NCBI GenBank assembly: GCA_019916065.1
Contig: JAINTL010000104.1
Coordinates: 247,967-311,966 of the forward strand
Reading direction: 5' to 3'
DNA length: 64,000 nucleotides
DNA from: Vitellaria paradoxa
Lineage: Eukaryota; Streptophyta; Magnoliopsida; Ericales; Sapotaceae
Positions within the stretch are counted from its first letter, which is position 1; every line of letters begins with the position of its first letter. Of this stretch, positions 48,601 through 55,527 are shown in pieces. The notes below the pieces were generated by a model, which was not told the DNA's origin, ran no database searches, and saw only the letters and a program-made list of their open reading frames with translations. Position numbers and translations under genes: made by a program.

Positions 48601-51600
48601 TAACGCTTAGTAAAGTTTGATTGGACATGCATAGTAGCTAGATAATCCGATATAGCCTTAGCTGTGCTAAACCTTGTCAAATGAACTCCAATATCATGGT
48701 CAACAGAGTTATTGATCCAAGTGATTATCTTTGCATTGTTTACCATCGAAGTATTCAAAGTCTGCCTAGTTTTCTGCTTTGGTATCTGTTGGAGCTATTG
48801 TAGTCCCGATGATTTAGCTTCACATGTTCTTTCCCATTAAGAAAATTTTCATAACATAGGTCCAATATGTGTAATTGGCACCTATCAACTTGTCAATAAT
48901 CGCTTGAAGAGAATATGAACTTCTGCTTGCCATTGTAGTAGAGATGAAGAAAGTAATGGATACAAATTCAGAAATAATGCAACAAATTCTCACAATCTGA
49001 CCAAACAAAAGAAACAAATCAACTAGCAATGTTAAACATAGCCCAGGATAACTCCAAAACGGTCAATCAACAGAGATGAATCCATTGGCAATAAATCCCC
49101 ACAAAAGCAACGCTTAGAAGGATACAAATGGTGCTATGAAGATGTGAAGATCAAACTTAACACTAACCCAATATTTGAGGGCTTAGGTGAATGCGATACG
49201 ATGGGATTGAAGTGCAAAAACTGATCGCGGAGCTTCAATTTCCAGATTGAATGAGAACTTTTTTGCTTGATATTCAAGAAAGAATATTCTAGAAAAATTC
49301 ATAGAATTAGAGGAACTCTTCCTCTTGGACAAAATGATCAAGTAATACTCGGAGACACATCTACAAAAGCTTTGTATGGGAATCCACGAAGAAATGATCC
49401 AATTAATCAGGATATACAATGTGGATCATATCTATACGATTTTACACTTCTCAACAAATATAATCTGTTTCATTATTCTAAATAGTTATTCTATTTTGGG
49501 TCATGAGGAACTTGTTATTCTTAATTCTTGGGCTCAAAAATTCCTATGTAACTTAAGCGATACAATAAAAGCTTTTTTTATTCTTGTATTAACACGATTT
49601 CCAAATCTAGAGCACAATAGATCAATCAATTGGTTTCAAATCAAAAAACGAGTGGCACCATCAGAGAGCCCATCATCTGGTGAGCTAGAAGATAGTGGCT
49701 GTGAATTACTCTGGTGTTGGAAAATTGATATTGTAGCTACAAAAATGATGTCATCGCTGACGAAGTCAGGTTACGATCGACTTGTCTTGGACTTGTCTTG
49801 TTTTTTCTCTAAAACAATTCCATTGCTTTTTTTTTTCTTTTTCTTTTTTATAAAAACATATTAGATCTAATCCTGCTTTGATACCATATTAAAATTAATC
49901 TGAGAAAGAAGGATTGTATATTAGAGAAAAAGAACATATAGCTGCTGGATAATTACATTATAAAAAAACTAATTACAATGTAAAAGATGACACGTAATAT
50001 ATTAGGGCAACATCTGAGTGCTAATGACCTTTTTACCCTTAACCTCAATAAGCTAATATTACTCTTAATAGACACAACACGGACACATTGACAACATCAA
50101 TTTTTAAAATTATTAGGATTGACATGGCAGAGACACGTTATGTGTAAATATATATTTTTATATATGCATGTGAAACAATAACTACTTATTTTTGTACTAA
50201 AAATACATTTATATTTTTTTTATATATATTCTAAAAGATTTTAATTATAAATAAAATTAAAAGTTTTAGCTCTTAAAATCCCAAAAATAAAAATAAATGA
50301 TAAGGAATTAATAAATGTAAATTCATATTATTTTCATTTATTATTTGATTCCAAGTTTTCTTTCTTCAAAATAACAAATGTCTTCATTATGAATATGTGC
50401 ATCTCTCGACTGTCTAAAGAGTGTCATATGAATGTAGGTACTTGACATGAAGTGAAATTGATTGGTCACCTTTCTTAAAGTATCTTTGCTTCTTGGCCCA
50501 ACGCTAACCTTAAATAAAAAAATTCGTTACTTGTACATGTCTATAAAATTAGTCTCCGGCCACACGTGAAGGGGGTGTTGAGAGTTTGAAATACTAATCG
50601 AACTATATAAATAATAAAGTTGCTCCTTTTTTGGGGATTAATCCCACCGAATGTGGGGATACACTTCCTTGTATAAAAAAAAAATAATAATAAAAAATAA
50701 ATAATGTTCATCCTTTTTTCTAACAACTTGAGCCTTCAGATGAGCTGGTTTAACAATATCATTTTGTGCAATTATTTGTGTTTATACACACGTGTGTTTA
50801 CGGATGTAGTTTTGTGTACATGTAAATGTAATACAGAATGAGAGGGAGGGAAGGAAATTTTTTCCCTCAGGTAACTTTTGGAAGAAGAGACAGGATATAT
50901 ACTAGTGTATACAGACTTCCACAATAATATTGGAGGGGGGTTGAGGTGACCAGTTTAACTAGGGTTGAGGTGACCAGTTTAACTATGTACTTTGTACTGC
51001 TACACTGCACAATAATACTTCAGATAATTTGGACCCCTTTCATTTTATTGCCCGCACCCCCCCCCCCCCCGCCGCCCGGGGGGGGGGGGTGTTGTGTTTG
51101 CACACTAAGTTTAGGATGTGTTTATTTTTTATCAATTCAGGTCCAGGTTTATTACCGTTTCATTTAGATGTTGGGCTGTGATTTTACATGTTTCAATTTT
51201 TTAAATATGGCCTATAGTGCAGAGGAAATGGGATGCTGGCAGGGATTAGTTATCTGCAAGAGGGGGAAGACGGAAAATAACAAAGGCCAGAATTATATTA
51301 TTGTATCTGTTCTTGTCAACCCTATATATAAATTTCTGCCGTTGAATCTATCATGCTTGCTTGTAAATTTATAATATGTTCTGTTAGTTGTAAAGCCAAC
51401 TCCCAGTAGTAGTAACTATAATAATACTTAGTGCGTTTTTTTCTTTATATCACAACATTGTTTCATTTTTTCTTTTTATCACAAAACTGTTTTTATTTTA
51501 TTTTATTTTATTTCGACTTCTCTCTCAAATTTCCCTGTGGTCCAGCAGTTGAGAGCTGATTCAAACAATCATTCAAATGGAGCATATTATGGAAGGCAAG

Positions 51601-51695
51601 GCCATGGATATGTTGTACCACACAGCCAGGATTGGAGCATGCATGCTGCAGCTGGGGGTTATGGGACTTCAAACGGATATGGAAACCACCAGTAG
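24336..51695 (+). CDS. RBP47: RBP47/RBP45-like three-RRM oligouridylate-binding protein (6 exons)
   Basis: Joining 24336-24692, 29168-29654, 39643-39725, 39798-39928, 40109-40205 and 51546-51695 gives 434 residues plus a TAG stop. All introns are GT-AG and all phases match. The N-terminus (1-90) is proline- and glutamine-rich with a poly-P run at 16-21 and poly-Q runs near 28-34 and 77-84. RRM1 (about 94-173) has RNP2 IWVGDL and RNP1 KYGFVEF. RRM2 (about 187-265) has IFVGDL and [11 protein letters not shown]3 (about 309-382) has IFVGGL and GKGCGFVQF. The C-terminus is short and rich in G, Y, N and H. Length, domain order and exon number fit Arabidopsis RBP47/RBP45 proteins, which bind U-rich RNA in the nucleus and join stress granules. 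The long Q-rich N-terminus favours RBP47, and the B type is closest from memory. It is the only intact host gene here. Confidence 0.95.
25460..27280 (-). mobile_element. Small non-autonomous LTR retroelement in intron 1
   Basis: Direct repeats of about 385 and 378 bases (25460-25846 and 26902-27280) flank a 1.05-kb interior. The LTR ends form a short inverted repeat (TGATGCAG / CTGCATCA in the left copy). Next to the right LTR, GCTCTGATATCA (26887-26898) is the reverse complement of a TGATATCAGAGC primer binding site, the tRNA-Met type, so the element reads on the minus strand. The interior has only short ORFs (for example 26257-26535 minus, 92 codons, acidic end) that I do not recognise. The outer right terminus is eroded into a poly-T/poly-G stretch and the target duplication is not clear. 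Confidence 0.8.
28081..28191. repeat. Three tandem copies of a 37-bp unit
   Basis: The unit beginning CTGTTTGAATGTCAAAATTT starts at 28081, 28118 and 28155. The copies are almost identical. It lies in intron 1 of the RBP47-like gene, with no spacers between units, so it is a simple tandem array. Confidence 0.93.
28501..28822 (-). mobile_element. Helitron-like non-autonomous element
   Basis: Read on the minus strand it begins TCTACTAAAAAAGAATG after an A, and ends with GCATCGCACGGGTCCATG and CTAG before a T. This fits the Helitron rule: 5' TC, 3' CTRR, a GC-rich near-palindrome shortly before the 3' end, and insertion between A and T with no target duplication. Length is about 322 bp and there is no Rep/helicase gene. 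Confidence 0.55.
29168..29654 (+). CDS. RBP47: RBP47-like exon 2
   Basis: Residues 120-281 plus one base. The acceptor is TTTACAG and the donor is after CAAG (GTGTAG). It completes RRM1, encodes the WASFSTG linker and all of RRM2. Reading through the donor gives a short divergent tail ending at 29723-29725. Confidence 0.95.
30445..31616. mobile_element. hAT-type TIR element inside the LINE endonuclease
   Basis: A perfect 8-bp target duplication GATGGAGT flanks it (30437-30444 and 31617-31624). The termini are inverted: CATAGTTTTAAAAAACGG and CATGGTATTAAAAAACGC. Removing it restores the LINE sequence across the junction. The interior contains a (CA)n run at 30671-30694, a very AT-rich stretch and short ORFs without recognisable transposase. 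Confidence 0.85.
32411..32795. mobile_element. hAT-type MITE with GGATACGG subterminal repeats
   Basis: The ends CTAAGAAGCATGGATACGG and, inverted, CTAGGAAGCATGATACTCC flank 385 bases. The target duplication is CAAGGAGG/CAAGGACG (7 of 8 identical). Subterminal 'ggatacgg' units are repeated. It lies in the LINE between endonuclease and RT and belongs to the same family as 36782-37438. Confidence 0.8.
33230..34129. mobile_element. TIR element (hAT-like), about 900 bp, inside the LINE RT
   Basis: Inverted ends CCCGATTGGATAGTGC and GGCCGATTGGATGCTAC. Flanks CTCTAGGG and CCCTAGGG (7 of 8 identical). The LINE frame (ANEVLDSR ... then [19 protein letters not shown]) is rejoined if the element is removed. 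Inside are inverted subterminal blocks around GGGGAGAAATTTTGC and AT-rich DNA. No transposase. Confidence 0.75.
35480..35890 (+). pseudogene. Retrotransposon gag-like remnant
   Basis: One frame reads [20 protein letters not shown], then [18 protein letters not shown], and after a stop near 35700 [20 protein letters not shown]. This matches the gag core of plant LTR elements (F.G..D...FL.W......F......K......A..WW......Y...F..L.Q...S...Y...F). The frame ends at about 35890. Downstream ORFs (35973-36617) continue the interior but match nothing I know. Confidence 0.7.
36782..37438. mobile_element. hAT-type MITE nested in the LTR element
   Basis: The ends CTATGAAGCACGGATG and, inverted, CTATGAAGCACGGATACGG enclose 657 bp. 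The target duplication is TTCTATAT/TTCTATGT (7 of 8). The subterminal regions hold repeated GGATACGG/CCGTATCC units. Same family as 32411-32795. Confidence 0.85.
38897..39330 (-). pseudogene. RTE-like LINE reverse transcriptase fragment, minus strand
   Basis: On the minus strand, after frame corrections, it reads [14 protein letters not shown] (about 39290-39250), then [20 protein letters not shown], the catalytic FTDDFVLID (about 39041-39067), and [20 protein letters not shown]. This is the plant RTE-type RT order (DLEKAYDRVPR, GLHQGSALSPYLF, FADDIVLID, KTEYM). It is a 5'-truncated internal fragment lying tail to tail with the + strand LINE just before exon 3. Confidence 0.8.
39643..39725 (+). 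CDS. RBP47: RBP47-like exon 3
   Basis: Residues 282-309, the linker ALVLTGG...[11 protein letters not shown] found before RRM3 in this family. The acceptor is CTTGATAG and the donor GTAAGT. Only 83 bases long, it follows the 10-kb intron 2. Confidence 0.93.
39798..39928 (+). CDS. RBP47: RBP47-like exon 4
   Basis: Residues 310-352 plus two bases. It starts with RNP2 IFVGGL and ends in the RNP1 region (GCGFVQFAN). The flanking introns are 72 bp (intron 3) and 180 bp (intron 4). Confidence 0.95.
40109..40205 (+). CDS. RBP47: RBP47-like exon 5
   Basis: Residues 353-385: completes R353, then [18 protein letters not shown] and [13 protein letters not shown], the end of RRM3. The donor is GTAAAT at 40206, a weak donor that opens an 11.3-kb intron. 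Confidence 0.93.
41325..41680. repeat. Tandem duplication of about 180 bp in intron 5
   Basis: 41325-41510 and 41511-41680 share 'atctctaataagtttg', 'gctcaaacttaaattctaga' and 'gctccaag.aagaaatc'. The preceding 40940-41324 (ending of a possible LTR or element, with 'ggattacaaatagcc') gives no recognisable coding sequence. Confidence 0.7.
41730..42062. mobile_element. MITE with AAAACAGAAAATAG-type inverted arms
   Basis: The left arm GGCATTTGGTTTATTTTTGT and the right arm (inverted) GGTTATTTGGTTTTTTTTAA pair, and the match continues into TTTTCTATTTTCTATTTTTG on both sides, giving a long hairpin of about 330 bp. Flanking duplication not resolved. Confidence 0.6.
42627..43090 (-). pseudogene. 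Copia RNase H remnant
   Basis: Minus-strand frames encode the Copia RNase H end: after a frame change, LISWKSKK and SAEAE, then [51 protein letters not shown]. The last matches the highly conserved H.R.KHIEID.HF.R block. The stretch upstream ([17 protein letters not shown]) is in another frame. Confidence 0.85.
43101..45389 (+). mobile_element. Non-autonomous LTR retroelement nested in Copia
   Basis: LTRs at 43101-43442 and 45046-45389 (342 and 344 bp) begin TGATGTG/TGATAGG and end CATCA/AATCA. The primer binding site TTGGTATAAGAGCC starts two bases after the 5' LTR. CCTTGGGAGAATT precedes the 3' LTR. The 1.6-kb interior encodes only gag-like remnants. It interrupts the Copia polyprotein between RT and RNase H. 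No exact target duplication was seen (AATAA versus TTAAC), so a small rearrangement at one edge is possible. Confidence 0.85.
43990..44942 (+). pseudogene. Gag-like and downstream ORF of the nested LTR element
   Basis: 44001-44264 encodes a gag-core-like segment: [20 protein letters not shown], then [20 protein letters not shown], matching the family pattern LD.W..L.QG..SV..Y...FDE....C. 44409-44942 (177 codons) is the longest ORF: an acidic hinge ([15 protein letters not shown]) then hydrophobic sequence. I do not recognise its C-terminal part. No RT or integrase. Confidence 0.65.
45640..46651 (-). pseudogene. Copia reverse transcriptase remnant
   Basis: Minus strand. [20 protein letters not shown], then [39 protein letters not shown] and [15 protein letters not shown] are canonical Copia RT. 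The catalytic box reads YVDGM (within 45743-45928), where the family has YVDDM, so the active site is lost in this copy. Frameshifts near 46140 and 46000. Confidence 0.9.
46900..47509 (-). pseudogene. Copia integrase remnant
   Basis: Minus strand. [13 protein letters not shown] resembles the zinc-finger end, [20 protein letters not shown] the start of the catalytic core (D.WGP.......G..YYV.F.DD.......), and [20 protein letters not shown] the following strand. A (TAGCAG)n-like run at 47385-47406 has expanded into a TATATA peptide. Downstream pieces in other frames ([14 protein letters not shown], about 47060-47110) give the QNG region. Confidence 0.8.
47817..48104 (-). pseudogene. Copia protease remnant
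   Basis: Minus strand. [20 protein letters not shown] matches the Copia protease active-site block (W..DSGA..H.T), with L in place of S in DSGA. It follows a serine/proline-rich linker from gag. Confidence 0.8.
48190..49029 (-). pseudogene. Copia gag remnant
   Basis: Minus strand. It starts near 48932 ([20 protein letters not shown]), then [19 protein letters not shown] and [14 protein letters not shown] (48549-48758), matching Copia gag. The zinc knuckle near 48195-48240 reads CSFYHEKGH...C, with Y where the second cysteine belongs. Stops between the pieces. Confidence 0.8.
49269..49594 (+). pseudogene. cemA: Plastid-derived cemA fragment (NUPT)
   Basis: The + strand reads an internal part of the chloroplast envelope membrane protein Cem[20 protein letters not shown], then [66 protein letters not shown] and NLSDTIKAF. 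This covers about 110 of the usual roughly 230 codons. There is a frameshift near 49280 and a TAA stop at 49343-49345 where the plastid gene has a sense codon. It lies in the leader of the Copia element, between the 5' LTR and gag, on the strand opposite to Copia transcription. In plastids the gene is expressed from the organelle genome; this copy is a nuclear relic. Confidence 0.88.
50940..51089. repeat. 24-bp tandem duplication and C14/G12 homopolymer palindrome near the end of intron 5
   Basis: GTTGAGGTGACCAGTTTAAC is repeated at 50940 and 50964. At 51057-51070 there are 14 C, then GCCGCCC, then 12 G at 51078-51089, so the two runs can pair as a hairpin. It lies about 460 bases before the exon 6 acceptor. 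Such runs are error-prone in sequencing, so run lengths may be approximate. Confidence 0.85.
51546..51695 (+). CDS. RBP47: RBP47-like exon 6 (terminal)
   Basis: Residues 386-434 and the TAG stop. The acceptor is a tandem CAGCAG: using the first AG includes Q386, using the second omits it. It encodes the low-complexity tail YYGRQGHGY ... [13 protein letters not shown]. Confidence 0.9.
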   Translation, partial: QLRADSNNHSNGAYYGRQGHGYVVPHSQDWSMHAAAGGYGTSNGYGNHQ

Positions 51696-52150
51696 CCAGC
51701 TAGTTAGCTTAGCTTACTGGACTGGCAGTTTAGTTTGAATCGATGAATGCATACTTAAAAACTAGATAAATTTACTAGCTCTGAATATTGGATTTTGTAG
51801 TTGGATTGATCATTTGTACTGGAGATTTTCTTAGGATTTTATTGGAATTTGTTTTTGGAGTAGATGTCGGCTGAAGAGGCTTCTTGTAATACGCGAGCGA
51901 GCTTTATAGATATACATACATGATTGTGGTGCAGACATTGAAAAGCTTCATTTATGAGGTTTTCAGTGCAAAATGGCTGGGAATTACCTTGTAACGTACT
52001 GTTAAATCTGTGTGCTCGAGTGCATGCCATGTCTGTTGAAGTCAAGACTCGCCTCTGGGTAGAACTTGGGGGAGATAGACATTGGTTAGGGCCTTGTAGG
52101 GAGCTAATTTGTGTGGGCTGTGGTGCCTCTTCTCAAGCAACGATATAGAA
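51696..52150 (+). other. Probable 3' UTR of the RBP47-like gene
   Basis: The sequence after the TAG stop is GC-balanced, T-rich in short runs and free of repeats until about 52150, unlike the AT-rich DNA beyond. I cannot place the poly(A) site: there is no canonical AATAAA near. Short ORFs (51954-52148 +, 51839-52045 -) overlap it and are not genes. Confidence 0.45.
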
Positions 52151-52432
52151 CCATGGAGTTTTACTAGCACGTATTGATAATTTTTTGTTGGTTTAACCTG
52201 AAAGAGAGTAGATCCATCCAAGAAGCTTAGTCTTATCCGAGCCGTCTGGGTTGCTGTTAGGAAAGGAGAAAGGAAGAGAAAAGAAGGAAACAGTAGTGAT
52301 TTGATTCCAACATTTGTTGGTTCTGCTTTGGCATGGCACTTCTTTTTTGAGTGGAAGAGAACAAAGGTGGTGATGTATTTGTTCTCATAAAGTTCGGAAA
52401 AATGCTTGCGAAGCCAATTACTGAGCTTAATA

Positions 52433-52468
<36 letters not shown>

Positions 52469-55449
52469 TATTTCTTGTTGGGAGGGATGCTATTGTGCTG
52501 ACTGTTTAATTTCTGCTGTTAGTGTCCGTGGGATTATACTGAGATCCACAAAATCAATGTTTGCTGACAACTAATGTTTGCTGTCAGTTGTCACGTGGAG
52601 TCATGGTGAGAGTGAGACCCACAAAATCAACGGTTGAGAATCAATAGATGTGGAGTCGGCTTTTTTCCTTATTTAAATGTGAACGGTAGAACTTGTTTTC
52701 AGCAGTGGATATATGAGGGTCCTGGGGTTGTGCAACCCATGTTGCAACTTGAAATGTCTCGAACCGATCCCATTCTTAATGGGTTAGGTTAGAATGAAAT
52801 TATTTATTTATTTATTTATTTTGGTAATTAGGATGAAAAATTAATAGGTCGGTTTCAAGCAGGCGAATTAAGAAAAATCACAAAAAAAGATAGGGTGTTT
52901 CCAAAATGTGTCAAAACCCCGTTTGACCTGTTAAGGTTAAAAAAGTTTTAAGAATAAAATATAATTTTACAATTAAATTATTTAGAAACAATAATCATAA
53001 TTAATGTAAATTACTCAAAATCTTTTCTTGGCATTATATGTTAAATACGGGGACTTCCTCTTTAACATTTAATTCACATAAGGACCTTCCTACTTTGACA
53101 TTTTTGTCGCATAAAATTTTCTGCCAATCAAGCACTTAATAACTCTTGGAAACTTAAGTGAGAAAACAATATTGGTCCTATCTTTACCAAAACAACAGTA
53201 GAATAACCTTGTTAACCTTCTCTTCACCTTGATATTACCTCTCCCTCACTTTTCTCTATCTACCTTCCTCCTCTCACCCCACTATTTTGGGGTTTTGGAA
53301 TTGAAAGGTGATGAAGCTGGTGCTGTGAAACCATAAAATGATGGTGATAAAAATAGTGTGTATAACGATGCGATAAAGAGAGGGAAGCTCAACTGGTAGT
53401 GGCCAAGAGAAGAAAGAGAGTGACATTCACGACGGTGCTCGAAGATGGGCACATAAAGCCCAATAATACGCTTTCCGGTTAAGTTTTATTTCGGTTTTGT
53501 TTATATGTCAAACAATTTTCGATTCCCATAGCTTCGATTGCCAGAGGTTCACTGTCTTTGGTTAGGTTGAACATCTTTGGTGTCTAATGGAATCTTTAGT
53601 ATGCAATGCTTGATTTGGGTTTCGTTTTTTTATCGAAGATCTCTGAATTTTGAGAAGTATGTCTGTCAGTAAAATCTTTAAATTGAGTTTGATTGTCACG
53701 TTTCAAGTTCATTACTCCCAAAAGGGAAAAGTAATGGAAATATGGAAATTTGGTGGTTCAAAATAGACAAAGATTGGAATTCTTTTTTAATGTTAAAATA
53801 AAAAATAATTGGTCAATATTGTTGAGACAAAAGTATTTGTGGATGTATTGTTAATGAAAATGTGAAATCATGTTGCAATTTCATGTAAAGTAAGAAAACA
53901 CGGAATGATATCACAATTTCTTGGTTGACCAAAGATAAAACCACAACTTCATGTAGCATTTTCGGGAGAGCCCATCTCTTAACACAATTTCAGCTAAGTA
54001 GAACCGCATTATGATATTGTGATTTGATCACATAGCCCTAGTACGACATGCTAAGTGTTTTGATCACATAGCCCCAATGCACTAAGTTGTGTGTTTTGAT
54101 CCAAAATACTTGTCGATAGAACCTGTCCATCATCAACCTAAACATTAACAACATTAACACTAAGTCGTTAAGAAGCAAAATTAGCCTTCTAAAAAAATGT
54201 CACGAAACATCAAACATCTCACAACGCGACACGATAGACTTTAACGTTATAATAATAAGCAAATATACCAAAACATGCAATTTGTGCATAAAAATAAATA
54301 TTTAGTTTTCAATTTACATTAAAAAATAATTGTCCTGTATGTTTAAAAAAAATTAATGTGTACTATAACTAGGTATCTTTCTAGTACGCTCTAAGTTTGT
54401 ATATAGTCTCTAACTGTGGATGACTAGGTGGTTTAGTTGCTCGGTTCCTTGTGACTGACTCGGGACCTCCTCTAGGTCTACATGACTTGATGTCTCCATC
54501 TAAGTATGATATTCGGCCTTAGCTTTCTTCTTCCTTATATAGTGTATTGGAGATGGTGGGACTATACTGCTTGATATCGTAGTAGACGTGGGTGATGTGT
54601 GGTGGGGTGGGGATGACCGCATAATCTGTGATAGAGACAACTTAATGTGCTCTATGATAATAGTGTAGTCATCAATGTTAGGAAGCTCAATAGGCACATG
54701 GGTTGACGATGCAGGCTCGACAAAGGTGGACGATACTACTTTGGATGAGGTGGATGGGCATACCCCTATTGAGCTAAATAGTTTGTCTTCGATTGAGGTG
54801 GATGGCCTGGCACCTCAAGGTTGCTGCCATTCGATGAATCTCCTGTACATAAGTGTTGAGAATGTCTATTGCTACTTGAGTAGCTATGCCTATAGTGTCC
54901 CATTGGAAACATCAAAATTGGAAATTTGATATAAATGTCTACGAGTTTAATAGCATTGAAAATAGGAATATACTTTATTTATTTGTTAAAAGTAAAAACT
55001 TATCAATATAGTCTTTGTAGTAGCCAATGGCTGAGATTTGATCGGAAACACTTCGCGAGCAGGCCCAATGAAGATCTCCTCTGCTATAAGTAGCTTGGTT
55101 GCGTTGGGGGGCATCAAGATCGGTTTGGTAGAGCAGCCAAATTATTTGCACCTCATCTTAAAGAAACTATTGTTTTATCATTGTACCTTCAGTTAAAGAA
55201 ACTACAATCATTTAGCAAGTTTAGGAACTTTAGAAAAATTTTATAAAATCCTAATTTTAATAAGAATCCAATTATGCTAATTAGGAAAATTATGAAACAA
55301 TTAAAGTTGAGATTTTTTTTTTTTTAACGTTTTAACCACTTTAATAATAGAGGAATAAATTAGGAACAACTAAATTCAAAATTTAGGAACAATTCAAAAA
55401 TTAGAAAATCAATAACAAGTTTCTAGTAACAATTAAGATTAATACTAAG
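52151..55449. other. Gene-poor intergenic region
   Basis: Contains (TA)n at 52436-52465, an ATTT-unit run at 52801-52820, and a paired 'tttgatcacatagccc' motif at 54025 and 54059. ORFs of 65 and 84 codons (54500-54697 -, 54675-54929 +) overlap each other on opposite strands; the + one repeats a short DEVDG/EVDG motif but has no family match I know. I see no supported gene here. It may hold decayed elements. Confidence 0.6.
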
Positions 55450-55527
55450 GCTCCGTTTGGAGTGATAAAAAATTTTGATAAACGGTGAAAAACACTGAAA
55501 AATTCAAAAAGTTATTCACTTTTTGTA

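Larger units (their letters stand above)
42430..50073 (-). mobile_element. Ty1/Copia retrotransposon, minus strand, degenerate
   Basis: LTRs of about 185-190 bp (42430-42620 and 49890-50073) share 'ttgtatattagagaaa' and 'atattagggcaacat'. Next to the right LTR, GCTTTGATACCA (49875-49886) is the inverted TGGTATCAAAGC primer binding site, so transcription ran leftward. Order on the minus strand: gag, protease, integrase, RT, RNase H. All are broken. A nested LTR element (43101-45389) splits RT from RNase H. LTR edges are good to about 5 bases. Confidence 0.88.
42255..50755 (+). mobile_element. TRIM-like LTR element split by a Copia element
   Basis: Its 5' LTR (42255-42348, 94 bp, TGTTAAGAG...ATAACA) is followed directly by the primer binding site TGGTATTAGAG. 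A similar LTR (TGTTGAGAG..., 50576-50755) lies 8 kb downstream, preceded by the purine tract AAGGGGG. The 3' copy carries an extra piece (about 50632-50705, 'cacttccttgtataaaaa', possibly a truncated SINE tail). Everything between about 42430 and 50073 is a separate Copia element. The remaining interior is short and non-coding, as in TRIMs. No target duplication found. Confidence 0.55.

Noticed and set aside
50632..50705. Possible separate SINE in the 3' LTR of the TRIM-like element
   Set aside because: Only a tail-like piece (CACTTCCTTGTATAAAAA) is present, without A and B boxes or a clear duplication; noted but not listed as an element.
54500..54929. Overlapping ORFs of 65 (-) and 84 (+) codons
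   Set aside because: They lie opposite each other, have no recognised domain and no splice context.
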